DNA of 64,000 nt from Geodermatophilus africanus. GTDB taxonomy: Bacteria; Actinomycetota; Actinomycetes; Mycobacteriales; Geodermatophilaceae. A program made the position numbers and the translations under genes. Below are positions 14,554-22,171 of this stretch, piece after piece; the first letter of the stretch is position 1, and the number at the start of each line of letters is the position of its first letter. The DNA lies in NCBI RefSeq assembly GCF_900107105.1, contig NZ_FNOT01000002.1, positions 62,001 through 126,000 of the forward strand, written 5' to 3'. Below the pieces are notes generated by a model that was not told where the DNA came from, did not search any database, and was given only the letters and a program-made list of their open reading frames with translations.

Positions 14554-14694
14554 GGGGGCTGCCTCGCTCGTCTCGCCGGGGGCGGGGGCGCCCCGTCGCG
14601 TCCCCTGGCCCAGCATCCGGTGGTGCACGACCGTTCGCCACCCGGACCGGCCGCGACCGCGGCGGCCCGGGTGCACCAGGCCGACCCGGGGGAC

Positions 14695-15513
14695 TCAGGC
14701 CTGGCCGACGGCCGCGCCGACCTGGGCGAGGATGAACGCGGCCACCACGTCGTGCACGGCGTCCCGGTCGTGCTCGTTGAGGACGTCGTGCAGGTCGCCG
14801 GGGAAGGTGCGCAGCGTCGCCCGGGGCAGCCTGGCGACCAGCGCCCGCGAGTGCTCGACCGGGACCATCGGGTCGCACTCACCGTGCAGGAACAGGGTCG
14901 GGATCGACGGCCGGCCCTCGGCCACGCCCGCCGCCACCGCGGGCCAGGCGGCCTCCACCGCCTCCATGGTCTGCCGGGGGACGGTTCCGCGGTGGACCAG
15001 TGGGTCGTGCAGCAGCGCGTCCAGGTACTCGGGGTGGGTGCTGAACATGGCGCTGGGGTCGGGGTCCTCGACGCCGTCGGCCTCCTTGGCCATCAGGGCC
15101 TCGACCCAGGGCAGGCACTGGGCCGGTGGGGCGGAGACGACCAGCGCCTGCGCCAGCTCAGGGGACCGCTGGGCCAGCAGCAGTGCGGCCACGCCGCCGC
15201 CGGAGTGCCCCATGAGCACGAGCGGGCGGCCCGGGTGCTGGGCCTGCGCCAGCCCGGCCAGGGTGCGCGCGTCGTCGACGTAGTCGTCCCAGGAGAGGAT
15301 CAGGTCGCGCTGGCCGTCGCTGCGGCCGTGGCCGATGGCGTCCAGGGCGTGCACGGCGATGCCGTCGGCGGCCAGTCGCCGTCCCAGGGGTTCGTAGAGG
15401 CCCAGGTGCTCGCCGAAACCGCCGTGGCAGAAGACGACGACGGCACGGACCTCGCCGTCGGGCAGCCAGGCGGCGTGGTGGATGCGGCCACGGGAGCCGT
15501 CGAAGAAGGGCAT
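14695..15513 (-). CDS. Alpha/beta hydrolase, monoacylglycerol lipase-like
   Basis: 272 aa. HGGFGEHLGLYEPLGRRLA is the oxyanion-hole block, DAIGHGRSDGQR the following loop, GHSGGGVAALLLA the serine elbow, HGECDPMVPVEHS carries the catalytic Asp, and FPGDLHDVLNEHDRD the His. The order and the H-G-x-x-E-H and G-H-G-x-S-x-G blocks fit the lysophospholipase/monoglyceride lipase subgroup. No signal peptide, so cytosolic lipid or small ester hydrolysis is likely. Divergent or unlinked from its neighbours; 140 bp separate it from the small-protein pair downstream. Confidence 0.85.
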   Translation of the reverse strand: MPFFDGSRGRIHHAAWLPDGEVRAVVVFCHGGFGEHLGLYEPLGRRLAADGIAVHALDAIGHGRSDGQRDLILSWDDYVDDARTLAGLAQAQHPGRPLVLMGHSGGGVAALLLAQRSPELAQALVVSAPPAQCLPWVEALMAKEADGVEDPDPSAMFSTHPEYLDALLHDPLVHRGTVPRQTMEAVEAAWPAVAAGVAEGRPSIPTLFLHGECDPMVPVEHSRALVARLPRATLRTFPGDLHDVLNEHDRDAVHDVVAAFILAQVGAAVGQA

Positions 15514-15633
15514 CGCGCGCCTCCGTGCGGTCGGGCGGACGGGTCCCCGCTGCGGCGATGGTCCTCCGCGGCGGCAGCGGCCGGAGGGGCCCTCCGACCC
15601 TCCCGGGCAGCACCCCGCACCGCGGGCCGACGG

Positions 15634-15789
15634 TCAGACGCGGGTGTTCCGCCCGCCCCGGCCCACCAGCCCGGTGACGACGACGAGGACCAGCCCGACC
15701 ACGGCCAGCCAGAACAGGCCCTCGACCACCGCGCCGACGACGGCGACCACCAGCCAGACGAGGACCAGGACGCCGAGGAGTCGCAGCAC
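15634..15789 (-). CDS. Small hydrophobic membrane protein, 51 aa
   Basis: GTG 15789 is preceded by GGAGG at proper spacing. A TACGCT -10 (15819-15824, minus strand) lies about 30 bp upstream. The product is two hydrophobic helices (LLGVLVLVWLVVAVVGAVVEG and LFWLAVVGLVLVVVTGLVG) joined by a short turn, ending in a basic tail GRGGRNTRV. It resembles the tiny 'hydrophobic protein' class (lmo0937/DUF5670-like) widespread in Gram-positive bacteria, often stress-linked. Function unknown. Confidence 0.65.
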   Translation of the reverse strand: MLRLLGVLVLVWLVVAVVGAVVEGLFWLAVVGLVLVVVTGLVGRGGRNTRV

Positions 15790-15875
15790 GGCACACCTCC
15801 GGTGCGGGTCGGGGTCCCAGCGTAGGACCGGGGCGGCCCGGTTCGGGCGGCCGCGCGCCGGGCAGGATCGCGGCC

Positions 15876-16907
15876 ATGGCCTACCGCGCAGCTGACGACC
15901 GCTACGACTCCATGACCTACCGGCGCACCGGCCGCAGCGGCCTGGACCTCCCGGCGGTGAGCCTGGGGCTGTGGCACAACTTCGGCGACGACGTCCCCCT
16001 CGACCGGCAGCGCGCGATCCTCCGGCGCGCCTTCGACCTCGGCGTCACCCACTTCGACCTGGCCAACAACTACGGCCCGCCGTACGGCTCGGCCGAGACC
16101 AACTTCGGCCGGCACCTCCGGGACGACTTCCGCCCCTACCGCGACGAGCTGGTCGTCTCGACCAAGGCCGGCTACGACATGTGGGCCGGCCCGTACGGCC
16201 AGGGCGGCGGTGGGCGCAAGTACGTGCTCGCCAGCCTCGACCAGTCGCTGCGCCGGATGGGCCTGGAGTACGTGGACGTCTTCTACTCGCACCGGCCGGA
16301 CCCGACCACGCCGCTCGAGGAGACGATGGGCGCGCTGCACAGCGCCGTCCAGGCCGGCAAGGCGCTCTACGTCGGCATCTCGTCGTACTCCCCGGAGGAC
16401 ACCGCCAAGGCGGCGGAGATCCTCGCCGACCTCGGGACGCCGCTGCTGATCCACCAGCCCTCGTACTCGATGCTCAACCGCTGGATCGAGACCGAGGGGC
16501 TGCTCGACACCCTCGAGGACGTCGGCGCCGGCTGCATCGCCTTCTCCCCGCTCGCGCAGGGGATGCTCACCAGCAAGTACCTCGGCGGCGTCCCCGAGGG
16601 CTCGCGCGCCAGCCAGGACAAGTCGCTGTCGACCGACCTGCTGACCGAGGAGGCGCTCGGGCACGTCCGTGCGCTCAACGGCATCGCCGAGGAGCGGGGG
16701 CAGAGCCTGGCGCAGATGGCGCTGGCCTGGGCGCTGCGCGACCCGCGGGTGACCAGCGTGCTCGTCGGCGCCAGCAGCGTCGGCCAGTTGGAGCAGAACG
16801 TCGGCGCGCTCGAGCGGCCGGACTTCACCGACGACGAGCTCGCCGCCATCGACCAGCACGCCGTCGACTCGGGCATCGACCTCTGGGAGGCCCCGCGCAC
16901 GGCCTAG
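15876..16907 (+). CDS. Aldo/keto reductase, YghZ/Kv-beta-like
   Basis: 343 aa TIM-barrel oxidoreductase. THFDLANNYGPPYGSAETNFG carries the catalytic Asp and Tyr; LVVSTKAGYDMW the catalytic Lys; and YSHRPDPTTPLEETM the His. The region GGGGRKYVLASLDQSLRRMGLEYVD and the C-terminal LVGASSVGQLEQNVGAL (NADPH-binding) match the YghZ subgroup, which reduces L-glyceraldehyde 3-phosphate and methylglyoxal. A CAGGAT hexamer 7 nt before ATG 15876 suggests a leaderless start. Its stop overlaps that of the convergent gene (CTAG). Confidence 0.9.
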   Translation: MAYRAADDRYDSMTYRRTGRSGLDLPAVSLGLWHNFGDDVPLDRQRAILRRAFDLGVTHFDLANNYGPPYGSAETNFGRHLRDDFRPYRDELVVSTKAGYDMWAGPYGQGGGGRKYVLASLDQSLRRMGLEYVDVFYSHRPDPTTPLEETMGALHSAVQAGKALYVGISSYSPEDTAKAAEILADLGTPLLIHQPSYSMLNRWIETEGLLDTLEDVGAGCIAFSPLAQGMLTSKYLGGVPEGSRASQDKSLSTDLLTEEALGHVRALNGIAEERGQSLAQMALAWALRDPRVTSVLVGASSVGQLEQNVGALERPDFTDDELAAIDQHAVDSGIDLWEAPRTA

Positions 16908-17380
16908 TCGTCAGGCCGTTCCACGAGCGTCGCCAGCCGGTCCAGGGCCATCCGCCAGCCCAGCTCGTTGTCCGCGGGGGCCACGCCGTCGGGCACCCCG
17001 TCGTGGACGGCGGTCAGCTCGGTGCCGCCGCCCGGGGCGTCGGCCAGCGTGATGGTGCTGGTCATCTCGCCCTGCATCGCCGGGTCGGCGGTCTCGAACA
17101 CGTCGGCCTCGACGACCTGCTCGCCGGGCACCAGGCGGACGAAGCGGCCGCGGTAGGTGTCGGTGTGCGCCGTCGTCTTGCCCTGCGGCCCGGGCGCGTC
17201 GTAGGTGAGCGAGACGCGCAGCGTGCCGCCCTCACGCGCGTCGAACTCGTGCACCACGCAGGTCATGCCCTCCGGCACCTTCCACCGGGCGACGGCGCCG
17301 GGGTCGAGCAGCGCGCGGTACACGGCGGCGCGCGGCGCGTCGAGGCGCCGGCTCACCCGGGTGGTCGTCACGGCGGCCAT
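16904..17380 (-). CDS. SRPBCC (AHSA1-like) protein
   Basis: 158 aa. TTRVSRRLDAPRAAVYRALLD followed by RWKVPEGMTCVVHEFDAREG and TSTITLADAPGGGTELTAVHDGV is the START/Bet v 1-like pattern of the AHSA1 (activator of Hsp90 ATPase homologue) bacterial family: a cavity-forming fold that binds hydrophobic ligands. No enzymatic residues can be named. ATG 17380. It is divergent from the coiled-coil gene (40 bp) and converges on the aldo/keto reductase. Confidence 0.85.
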   Translation of the reverse strand: MAAVTTTRVSRRLDAPRAAVYRALLDPGAVARWKVPEGMTCVVHEFDAREGGTLRVSLTYDAPGPQGKTTAHTDTYRGRFVRLVPGEQVVEADVFETADPAMQGEMTSTITLADAPGGGTELTAVHDGVPDGVAPADNELGWRMALDRLATLVERPDD

Positions 17381-17419
17381 CGTGCCGCGGGGCACCGACG
17401 GCGTGGCAGGGTCGGCCGC

Positions 17420-18376
17420 GTGGATCTCGACGAGGTGGCCGACGAGCTGTACGGGGTGCCGCCCGACGAGTTCGTCGCGGTGCGCAGGCAGCGCCAGGAC
17501 GACGCTCGCGCCACGGGCGACCGGACCCTCGCCCGCGAGGTCGGCGCGCTGCCCAAGCCGACCGCGGCCGCCTGGGTCTGCAACCTGTTGGTGCGCGAGC
17601 AGCGCGCGGAGGTCGAGGGCCTGGTCGAGCTCGGCGACCTGCTGCGCCAGGCCCAGGAGAGCCTGGCCGGCGACCAGCTGCGGGCGCTGGACCGCCAGCG
17701 CTCCCAGCTGCTGACCGCCCTCACCCGCCAGGCGACCGCCCTCGCCCGCGAGCACGGCGTGCGGGTGGGCGGCACCGTCGAGACGCAGGTCGCCGACACG
17801 CTGCGCGCGGCGATGGCCGACCCGGAGGCCGGCGAGGCGCTGATGTCGGGCCGGCTCACCGGCGCGATGTCCTACAGCGGCCTGGGGACGACGGACAGCC
17901 GGCCGGTGCTCCGGCTGGTGCCCCCGCGTTCCGAGCGGGAGGCGACGCCCCGGCCGCGGGGCGGCACCGCGACCGCCCGCCGGCGCCGCGACGACGACGC
18001 CCGGCGGGCCGCGGAAGAGGAGGCGCGACGGCGCGAGGAGGAGGCGCGGCGGGCGGCCGAGGAGCGCCGCCGGCGCGAGCTGGCGGAAGCGCGGTCGGCG
18101 GCGGAGCAGGCGACCGCGCTGGCCGCGGAGGCCGTCGCCGCGGCCGAGGAGGAGCGGCACCGGGTCGACGACCTCGACGCCCGCCGGGCCGACCTGCAGG
18201 CCCGGGTGGCGGAGCTGGCCGACGAGCTGGCCCGCACCGAGGAGGAAGCCGCACGGACCGCCGACGCGCTCAAGCGGGCCGAGCGGCACCGGCGGACCGC
18301 CGATCGGCACGCCACCGAGGCGACCGCCGCCCGCGACCGCGCGGTGGCCGCGCTGCGGGCGCTCGAGGAGGGTTGA
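17420..18376 (+). CDS. Hypothetical protein with long coiled coil
   Basis: 318 aa from GTG 17420. N-terminal 150 residues are helical and include DEFVAVRRQRQDDARATGD and LPKPTAAAWVCNLLVRE, a pattern I have seen in conserved actinobacterial unknowns. From about residue 195 to the end the sequence is Ala/Glu/Arg-rich with heptad spacing (EEEARRREEEARRAAEERRR), a single alpha-helix or coiled coil of about 120 residues. No membrane segment. A structural or scaffold role is possible; none is claimed. Confidence 0.7.
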   Translation: MDLDEVADELYGVPPDEFVAVRRQRQDDARATGDRTLAREVGALPKPTAAAWVCNLLVREQRAEVEGLVELGDLLRQAQESLAGDQLRALDRQRSQLLTALTRQATALAREHGVRVGGTVETQVADTLRAAMADPEAGEALMSGRLTGAMSYSGLGTTDSRPVLRLVPPRSEREATPRPRGGTATARRRRDDDARRAAEEEARRREEEARRAAEERRRRELAEARSAAEQATALAAEAVAAAEEERHRVDDLDARRADLQARVAELADELARTEEEAARTADALKRAERHRRTADRHATEATAARDRAVAALRALEEG

Positions 18377-18434
18377 GCCCCGGGGGCGCGGCCGGTGGTC
18401 GTCGACGAGTGGCTGCTCGACACGCCGCCGCTGG

Positions 18435-19622
18435 TCACGCCGGTCGGGGGGCGGGGGGACGACGTCGGGTGGGGTGCAGCAGCCCGATGGTCGCGGCGAG
18501 CGGTGCACACGCGACGAAGACCGTGGCGAGGCCGGCCTCCCCGGCGACGACGCCGGCCAGAGGCGGACCGGCGACCAGCCCGAGGGCCATGGCCAGCATG
18601 GCGGTGACGATCCCGGTGGCGGGGGCGCGCGGTACAAGGGCGTTGTTCCAGATCAGCAGCAGCCCGATGATCGCGATGAAGCTCGCGCCGTAGAGGACCG
18701 CCGAGACGAGGACGAGGCCGGGCGCCGCGGCCAGGAGCAGGCAGGACGCGGCCAGCGTCGCCGCCGTGGCCGCGAGCAGGCGGGGGAGCGAGGTCCTGGC
18801 CAGCAGCGCCCCGACGAGTCCTCCCGCGACGCCGCTGATCCCGACCAGGGTCTGGAAGGCCCCGGCGCTGACCCCGCCCAGCGGCGCCTGGGCGGCGGCG
18901 ACCTCCACACCGAAGGTCGCGTAGCTGCCCGAGACCAGACCGGCGAGGAACGCGGCCAGCAGCAGCCGCCCACCCTGCTCCCGTGCCACCGCCAGCAGGC
19001 TCCCGGCCCCGGTGGCGCCCTCGGTGGAGGGGGTCCCGCGGGGCAGGGTGCGCACCGCCCAGATCGTGACCACGAGGGCCACGGCGGCGAACGCCGACCA
19101 CGCCACCCGCCAGGACCCCGTGGTCAGCAGGCTCACCGGCCCGGCCACGGCGACGCCGTAGGCGGTGCCCGAGTTGACGACCCCGTGCCCGCGTGCCCGG
19201 CGGTCCGCAGGCAGGTGCTCCTCGACCGCCGCCACGTAGGGGGGCCACACCAGGGCCGGGCTCGCGCCGGCGACGGCGACACCCACTCCCAGGGTCAGCG
19301 GGCCGGTGGCCGCGGCGCACACCGCCATCCCCGCGACGGCGGCCGTCCCACCCGCCGTCACGGTCGTGCGTGGCCCCCACCGGGACAGCAGCGTGGGGCA
19401 GGCCAGGGAGGCGACCAGGTAGCTGGCGTACCCGGCGCCGCCGATGACGCCCAGCTGGCCCAGCGACAGCGCCAGGGAGGTCCGCATCTGCGGCAGCAGG
19501 AGCCCGTAGCCGTAGCGCGCGAGGCCGAAGGCGACCGCCACCACCGCCAGGCCGGACCCGATCAGCGCCCACGGTGGGACCCGCTCGGCGTCCGGCGCGC
19601 TCACGGCCGGGACGCCGGTCAC
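18435..19622 (-). CDS. MFS transporter of a MarR operon
   Basis: 395 aa with about 12 membrane helices. Begins PPWALIGSGLAVVAVAFGLARYGYGLLLPQM, the DUF/YbfB-like MFS opening, and contains the half-way cytoplasmic loop after VRTLPRGTPSTEGATGAG. GTG 19622 overlaps the MarR stop (GTGA); GTG 19604 is an in-frame alternative. Because it lies directly downstream of, and overlaps, a MarR-type repressor gene, it is probably an efflux pump induced by the ligand of that repressor. The short C-terminus is Pro/Arg-rich. Confidence 0.85.
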   Translation of the reverse strand: MTGVPAVSAPDAERVPPWALIGSGLAVVAVAFGLARYGYGLLLPQMRTSLALSLGQLGVIGGAGYASYLVASLACPTLLSRWGPRTTVTAGGTAAVAGMAVCAAATGPLTLGVGVAVAGASPALVWPPYVAAVEEHLPADRRARGHGVVNSGTAYGVAVAGPVSLLTTGSWRVAWSAFAAVALVVTIWAVRTLPRGTPSTEGATGAGSLLAVAREQGGRLLLAAFLAGLVSGSYATFGVEVAAAQAPLGGVSAGAFQTLVGISGVAGGLVGALLARTSLPRLLAATAATLAASCLLLAAAPGLVLVSAVLYGASFIAIIGLLLIWNNALVPRAPATGIVTAMLAMALGLVAGPPLAGVVAGEAGLATVFVACAPLAATIGLLHPTRRRPPAPRPA

Positions 19623-20143
19623 GTCCGCACGCCGTCGTCGGACGGCCAGCAGTCCAACGGGCAGCCCGGCGCCTGCCGGCACGCGGCCACGTCGCACAGC
19701 CGGCAGGTGCGCAGGACCTCCGTCCAGCTGCTCGGCAGGGCGGTCACGAGGTCCGGGAGCAGGTGCTCGAGCGCCGTGCGCTGGTCCTCGTCGAGGGCCG
19801 CCACCGTCCGGCGTACGGCGTCCTCGCGGGCGTCCAGCACCCGCCGCGCCGTCTCCGTGCCCGTCTCGGTCAGCCGCAGCAGGACGGTGCGCCGATCGGT
19901 GGTGCTCGGCGCACGGGTGACCAGACCCTGGGCCGAGAGGCGGTCGACCAGGCGCACGCCGCCCGAACCGCCCACTCCCACGACCGCGGCCAGGTCGGAC
20001 ACGGAGGTCTCCGGACGGCGGTGCAGGTGCACCAGGACGGCGGCCGCGGCGCCACCCGCACCGCAGGCGGCCTCGGTCGCCGCCGCCACCCGGTCCGCTA
20101 CCGCCAGCGCGAACACGCCGACCAGGTTCGTCAACCTCTCCAT
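19619..20143 (-). CDS. MarR-family regulator with Cys-rich tail
   Basis: 174 aa. The winged helix reads SVSDLAAVVGVGGSGGVRLVDRLSAQGLV, then the wing RAPSTTDRRTVLLRLTETG. The tail (last 35 residues) has CRLCDVAACRQAPGCPLDC, five cysteines in C-x2-C-x4-C-x5-C-x3-C spacing, able to bind a metal or respond to oxidation. Start ATG 20143 lies 6 nt after a TACGCT hexamer (20150-20155 on this strand), so the message is probably leaderless. A perfect palindrome at 20154-20172 sits on this promoter and is likely its own operator. Controls the MFS gene with which it overlaps. Confidence 0.87.
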   Translation of the reverse strand: MERLTNLVGVFALAVADRVAAATEAACGAGGAAAAVLVHLHRRPETSVSDLAAVVGVGGSGGVRLVDRLSAQGLVTRAPSTTDRRTVLLRLTETGTETARRVLDAREDAVRRTVAALDEDQRTALEHLLPDLVTALPSSWTEVLRTCRLCDVAACRQAPGCPLDCWPSDDGVRT

Positions 20144-20153
20144 GGCATGAGCG

Positions 20154-20172
20154 TATGACTGACTCAGTCATA
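20154..20172. promoter_or_regulatory. Palindromic MarR operator
   Basis: TATGACTGACTCAGTCATA is a perfect 9+1+9 inverted repeat, the size and symmetry of MarR-dimer operators. It overlaps the -10 hexamer of the marR-MFS operon by two bases, so binding would block polymerase. Confidence 0.75.
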
Positions 20173-20283
20173 TGTCGACTCGAGAGCACAGGCTCGACCA
20201 TGCGACTGCGTGCAACGGGCCCCTCAGGGCGCCGGGTGCCGCCGGCCGGCCGTGGACGACCTCGCGGACCCGGCTCCGGCGGC

Positions 20284-20802
20284 TCAGCCCATCGTCTTCT
20301 GGCCATCCAGCGACTCGCGCAGGATGTCGGCGTGCCCGGCGTGCTGGGCGGTCTCCGCGACGATGTGCAGGAACACCCGGCGGGCCGAGCGGGTGGCGCC
20401 CGGCTCGAACCACGGCGCCGCCGGCAGCGGGTGCGACGCGTCGAGGTCGGGCAGCGTGCGCACCAGGTCGTCGGTGCGCCGGGCGACCTCCTCGTAGTGC
20501 GCCAGGACGCCGTCCAGCGTCTCGTCGGGGCCCAGCCGGAACTCCTCGGCCCACCTCGCCATCTGCTCCGGGTCGTCGGGCCCCGGCATGGAGCCCGGCC
20601 CCTCCAGCACGAACCGCACCCAGCCGGCCTCCTGGGAGGCGACGTGCTTGAGCAGCCCGCCGAGGGTGAGCTCGCTCGCGGTGGTCCGCTGCCGGGCCTG
20701 CTCCTCGCTGAGGCCCCGGACGGTGAACCGCAGGAAGTGCCGCTGGGCGGCCAGCGCCTCCAGGATGTCGGCCCGCTCGCCGGTCAGGGTGGTGGTGTCC
20801 AT
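20284..20802 (-). CDS. DinB-family protein
   Basis: 172 aa from ATG 20802. DILEALAAQRHFLRFTVRGLSEEQARQR, LTLGGLLKHVASQEAGWVRFVLEG and VFLHIVAETAQHAGHADILRESLDG are the three helices of the DinB/DUF664 four-helix bundle; the His residues at about positions 52, 138 and 142 (LKHVA, HIVAETAQHAGH) are the usual divalent-metal triad. These are mycothiol/bacillithiol-type transferases or metal-dependent hydrolases. TAACGT (20841-20846, minus strand) is a plausible -10. Confidence 0.87.
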   Translation of the reverse strand: MDTTTLTGERADILEALAAQRHFLRFTVRGLSEEQARQRTTASELTLGGLLKHVASQEAGWVRFVLEGPGSMPGPDDPEQMARWAEEFRLGPDETLDGVLAHYEEVARRTDDLVRTLPDLDASHPLPAAPWFEPGATRSARRVFLHIVAETAQHAGHADILRESLDGQKTMG

Positions 20803-20953
20803 CACCGTCCGCCTTTCCGCAGGGGTTGGGGGTGCCGCCGACGTTAGGGGGCGGGGCGGACGGTTCGGGCCGTCGTGCGCGTGGAACGTCGGCGACCCGA
20901 ACCTGTCATACCTGGGTCCTACCGTCGGATCGTCCGATCGAGGGGAGGCCGCC

Positions 20954-21166
20954 GTGACCGACACCGTGCGCAGCACCGAGAGGCCGCAGACCGCGCCGTC
21001 CAGCACCGAGGAGATCGACCTGGCGATCGCCGTGGCGGCCGTCGCCGTCGGCGCCGCCCGCCGGGCGGAGGAGCGCTGCCCGTCCGGCGAGAACGCCCAG
21101 CGGGTCGCCGACGCGGTGGCGGCGGTCGACGCGCTGCTCGACCGGCGCCTCGCGGCCGCCGCCTGA
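20954..21166 (+). CDS. Small hypothetical helical protein, 70 aa
   Basis: GTG 20954 with GGGGAGG upstream. A short charged head is followed by EEIDLAIAVAAVAVGAARRAEER and NAQRVADAVAAVDALLDRRLA, two amphipathic helices. Not recognised. A TACCGT hexamer at 20920-20925 could be its promoter. A structured repeat follows its stop. Confidence 0.5.
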   Translation: MTDTVRSTERPQTAPSSTEEIDLAIAVAAVAVGAARRAEERCPSGENAQRVADAVAAVDALLDRRLAAAA

Positions 21167-21258
21167 CGCCCGTCGGGCGGCCCCTGCAGGTCCCGCTACA
21201 GGCCAGGTGACGTGCTGGAACGGCCACCCTTCAGGGGCCCTCCGCCTGAGCCTCGATC

Positions 21259-21318
21259 GGCCCTCCTGCGGGGGTCCGCCGCGAGCCTGCGAGTGGTGGG
21301 GGGCAGGAGGGTCCTTCG
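21259..21318 (+). repeat. Structured intergenic repeat, copy A
   Basis: Core CGAGCCTGCGAGTGGTGGGG (21282-21301) in plus orientation, ending in GTCCTTC. Flanked by outer stem CCCTCCTGC (21261-21269) and GCAGGAGGG (21303-21311), 9 perfect pairs. Lies between the 70-aa gene and the SDR gene. Confidence 0.75.
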
Positions 21319-21342
21319 AGGGGGGATGGGTGGTCCGTCAAC

Positions 21343-21348
21343 TAGCGT
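21343..21348 (+). promoter_or_regulatory. -10 hexamer for leaderless SDR mRNA
   Basis: TAGCGT, exactly 6 nt before ATG 21355. The nearest upstream feature is the end of structured repeat A. Confidence 0.5.
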
Positions 21349-21354
21349 CGGGCC

Positions 21355-22161
21355 ATGACCGCACCCGCGTCCCGTACCGCCATCGTGACCGGCTCCGAGT
21401 CGGGCATCGGCCGGGCCACCGCCGTGGCCCTCGCCGAGGCCGGCTGCGACCTCGGGATCACCTGGTACCGCGAGCGTGAGGCCGCCGAGGCCACCGCCGA
21501 GGAGGTGCGGGCACTGGGCCGCCGCGCGGAGGTCCGGCACGTCGACCTGACCCGGCTGCCGGAGGCCGCCGACGTCGTCGACGAGCTGGCCGAGGCGCTC
21601 GGCGGGGTCGACGTCCTGGTCAACGACGCCGGCACCGGCCACTCGACGGCCCTCCTCGACACCGGCTTCGCCACCTGGCGCGAGGTGCTCGCGACCGACC
21701 TCGACGCCGCGTTCCTCTGCCTGCAGCGGGCCGCCCGGCGCATGGTCGCCGCGGGCCGCGGCGGGCGGATCGTCAACATCACGAGCGTCCACGAGCACCA
21801 GCCGCGCGTCGGTGCGGCCGCGTACTGCGCGGCGAAGGGCGGCCTGGGCCTGCTGACCCGGGTGGCGGCGATCGAGCTGGCCGAGCACGGCATCACGGTC
21901 AACGCCGTCGCGCCGGGCGAGATCGCCACGCCCATGACCGGCCAGGAGGACGAGGACCCGACCGCCCCGGGGCACGAGCGGCCGGGTGTCCCGCTGCGGC
22001 GTCCCGGCGACGCGCGGGAGGTCGCCGCCGTCGTCGCCTTCCTCGCCTCGCCGGAGGCCGGCTACGTCACCGGGTCCTCGTACGCCGTGGACGGCGGCAT
22101 GCTGCAGATGGGTCCGATGGCCGGCTCGCACCTCACGTCCGACGACTGGCGCCGCCCCTGA
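21355..22161 (+). CDS. Short-chain dehydrogenase/reductase
   Basis: 268 aa, classical SDR. Cofactor site TGSESGIGRATAVALAEAG (TGxxxGIG), NDAG for the adenine-loop Asn-Ala-Gly, catalytic Ser in IVNITSVHEHQPR and the active-site YCAAKGGLGLLT (YxxxK). The end, TGSSYAVDGGMLQMG, is the usual tail. NAD(P)-dependent oxidation of an alcohol or reduction of a ketone. Leaderless start likely (TAGCGT 6 nt upstream). Tail-to-tail with the FAD monooxygenase gene, 10 bp between stops. Confidence 0.9.
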   Translation: MTAPASRTAIVTGSESGIGRATAVALAEAGCDLGITWYREREAAEATAEEVRALGRRAEVRHVDLTRLPEAADVVDELAEALGGVDVLVNDAGTGHSTALLDTGFATWREVLATDLDAAFLCLQRAARRMVAAGRGGRIVNITSVHEHQPRVGAAAYCAAKGGLGLLTRVAAIELAEHGITVNAVAPGEIATPMTGQEDEDPTAPGHERPGVPLRRPGDAREVAAVVAFLASPEAGYVTGSSYAVDGGMLQMGPMAGSHLTSDDWRRP

Positions 22162-22171
22162 CCCGCGCCGT

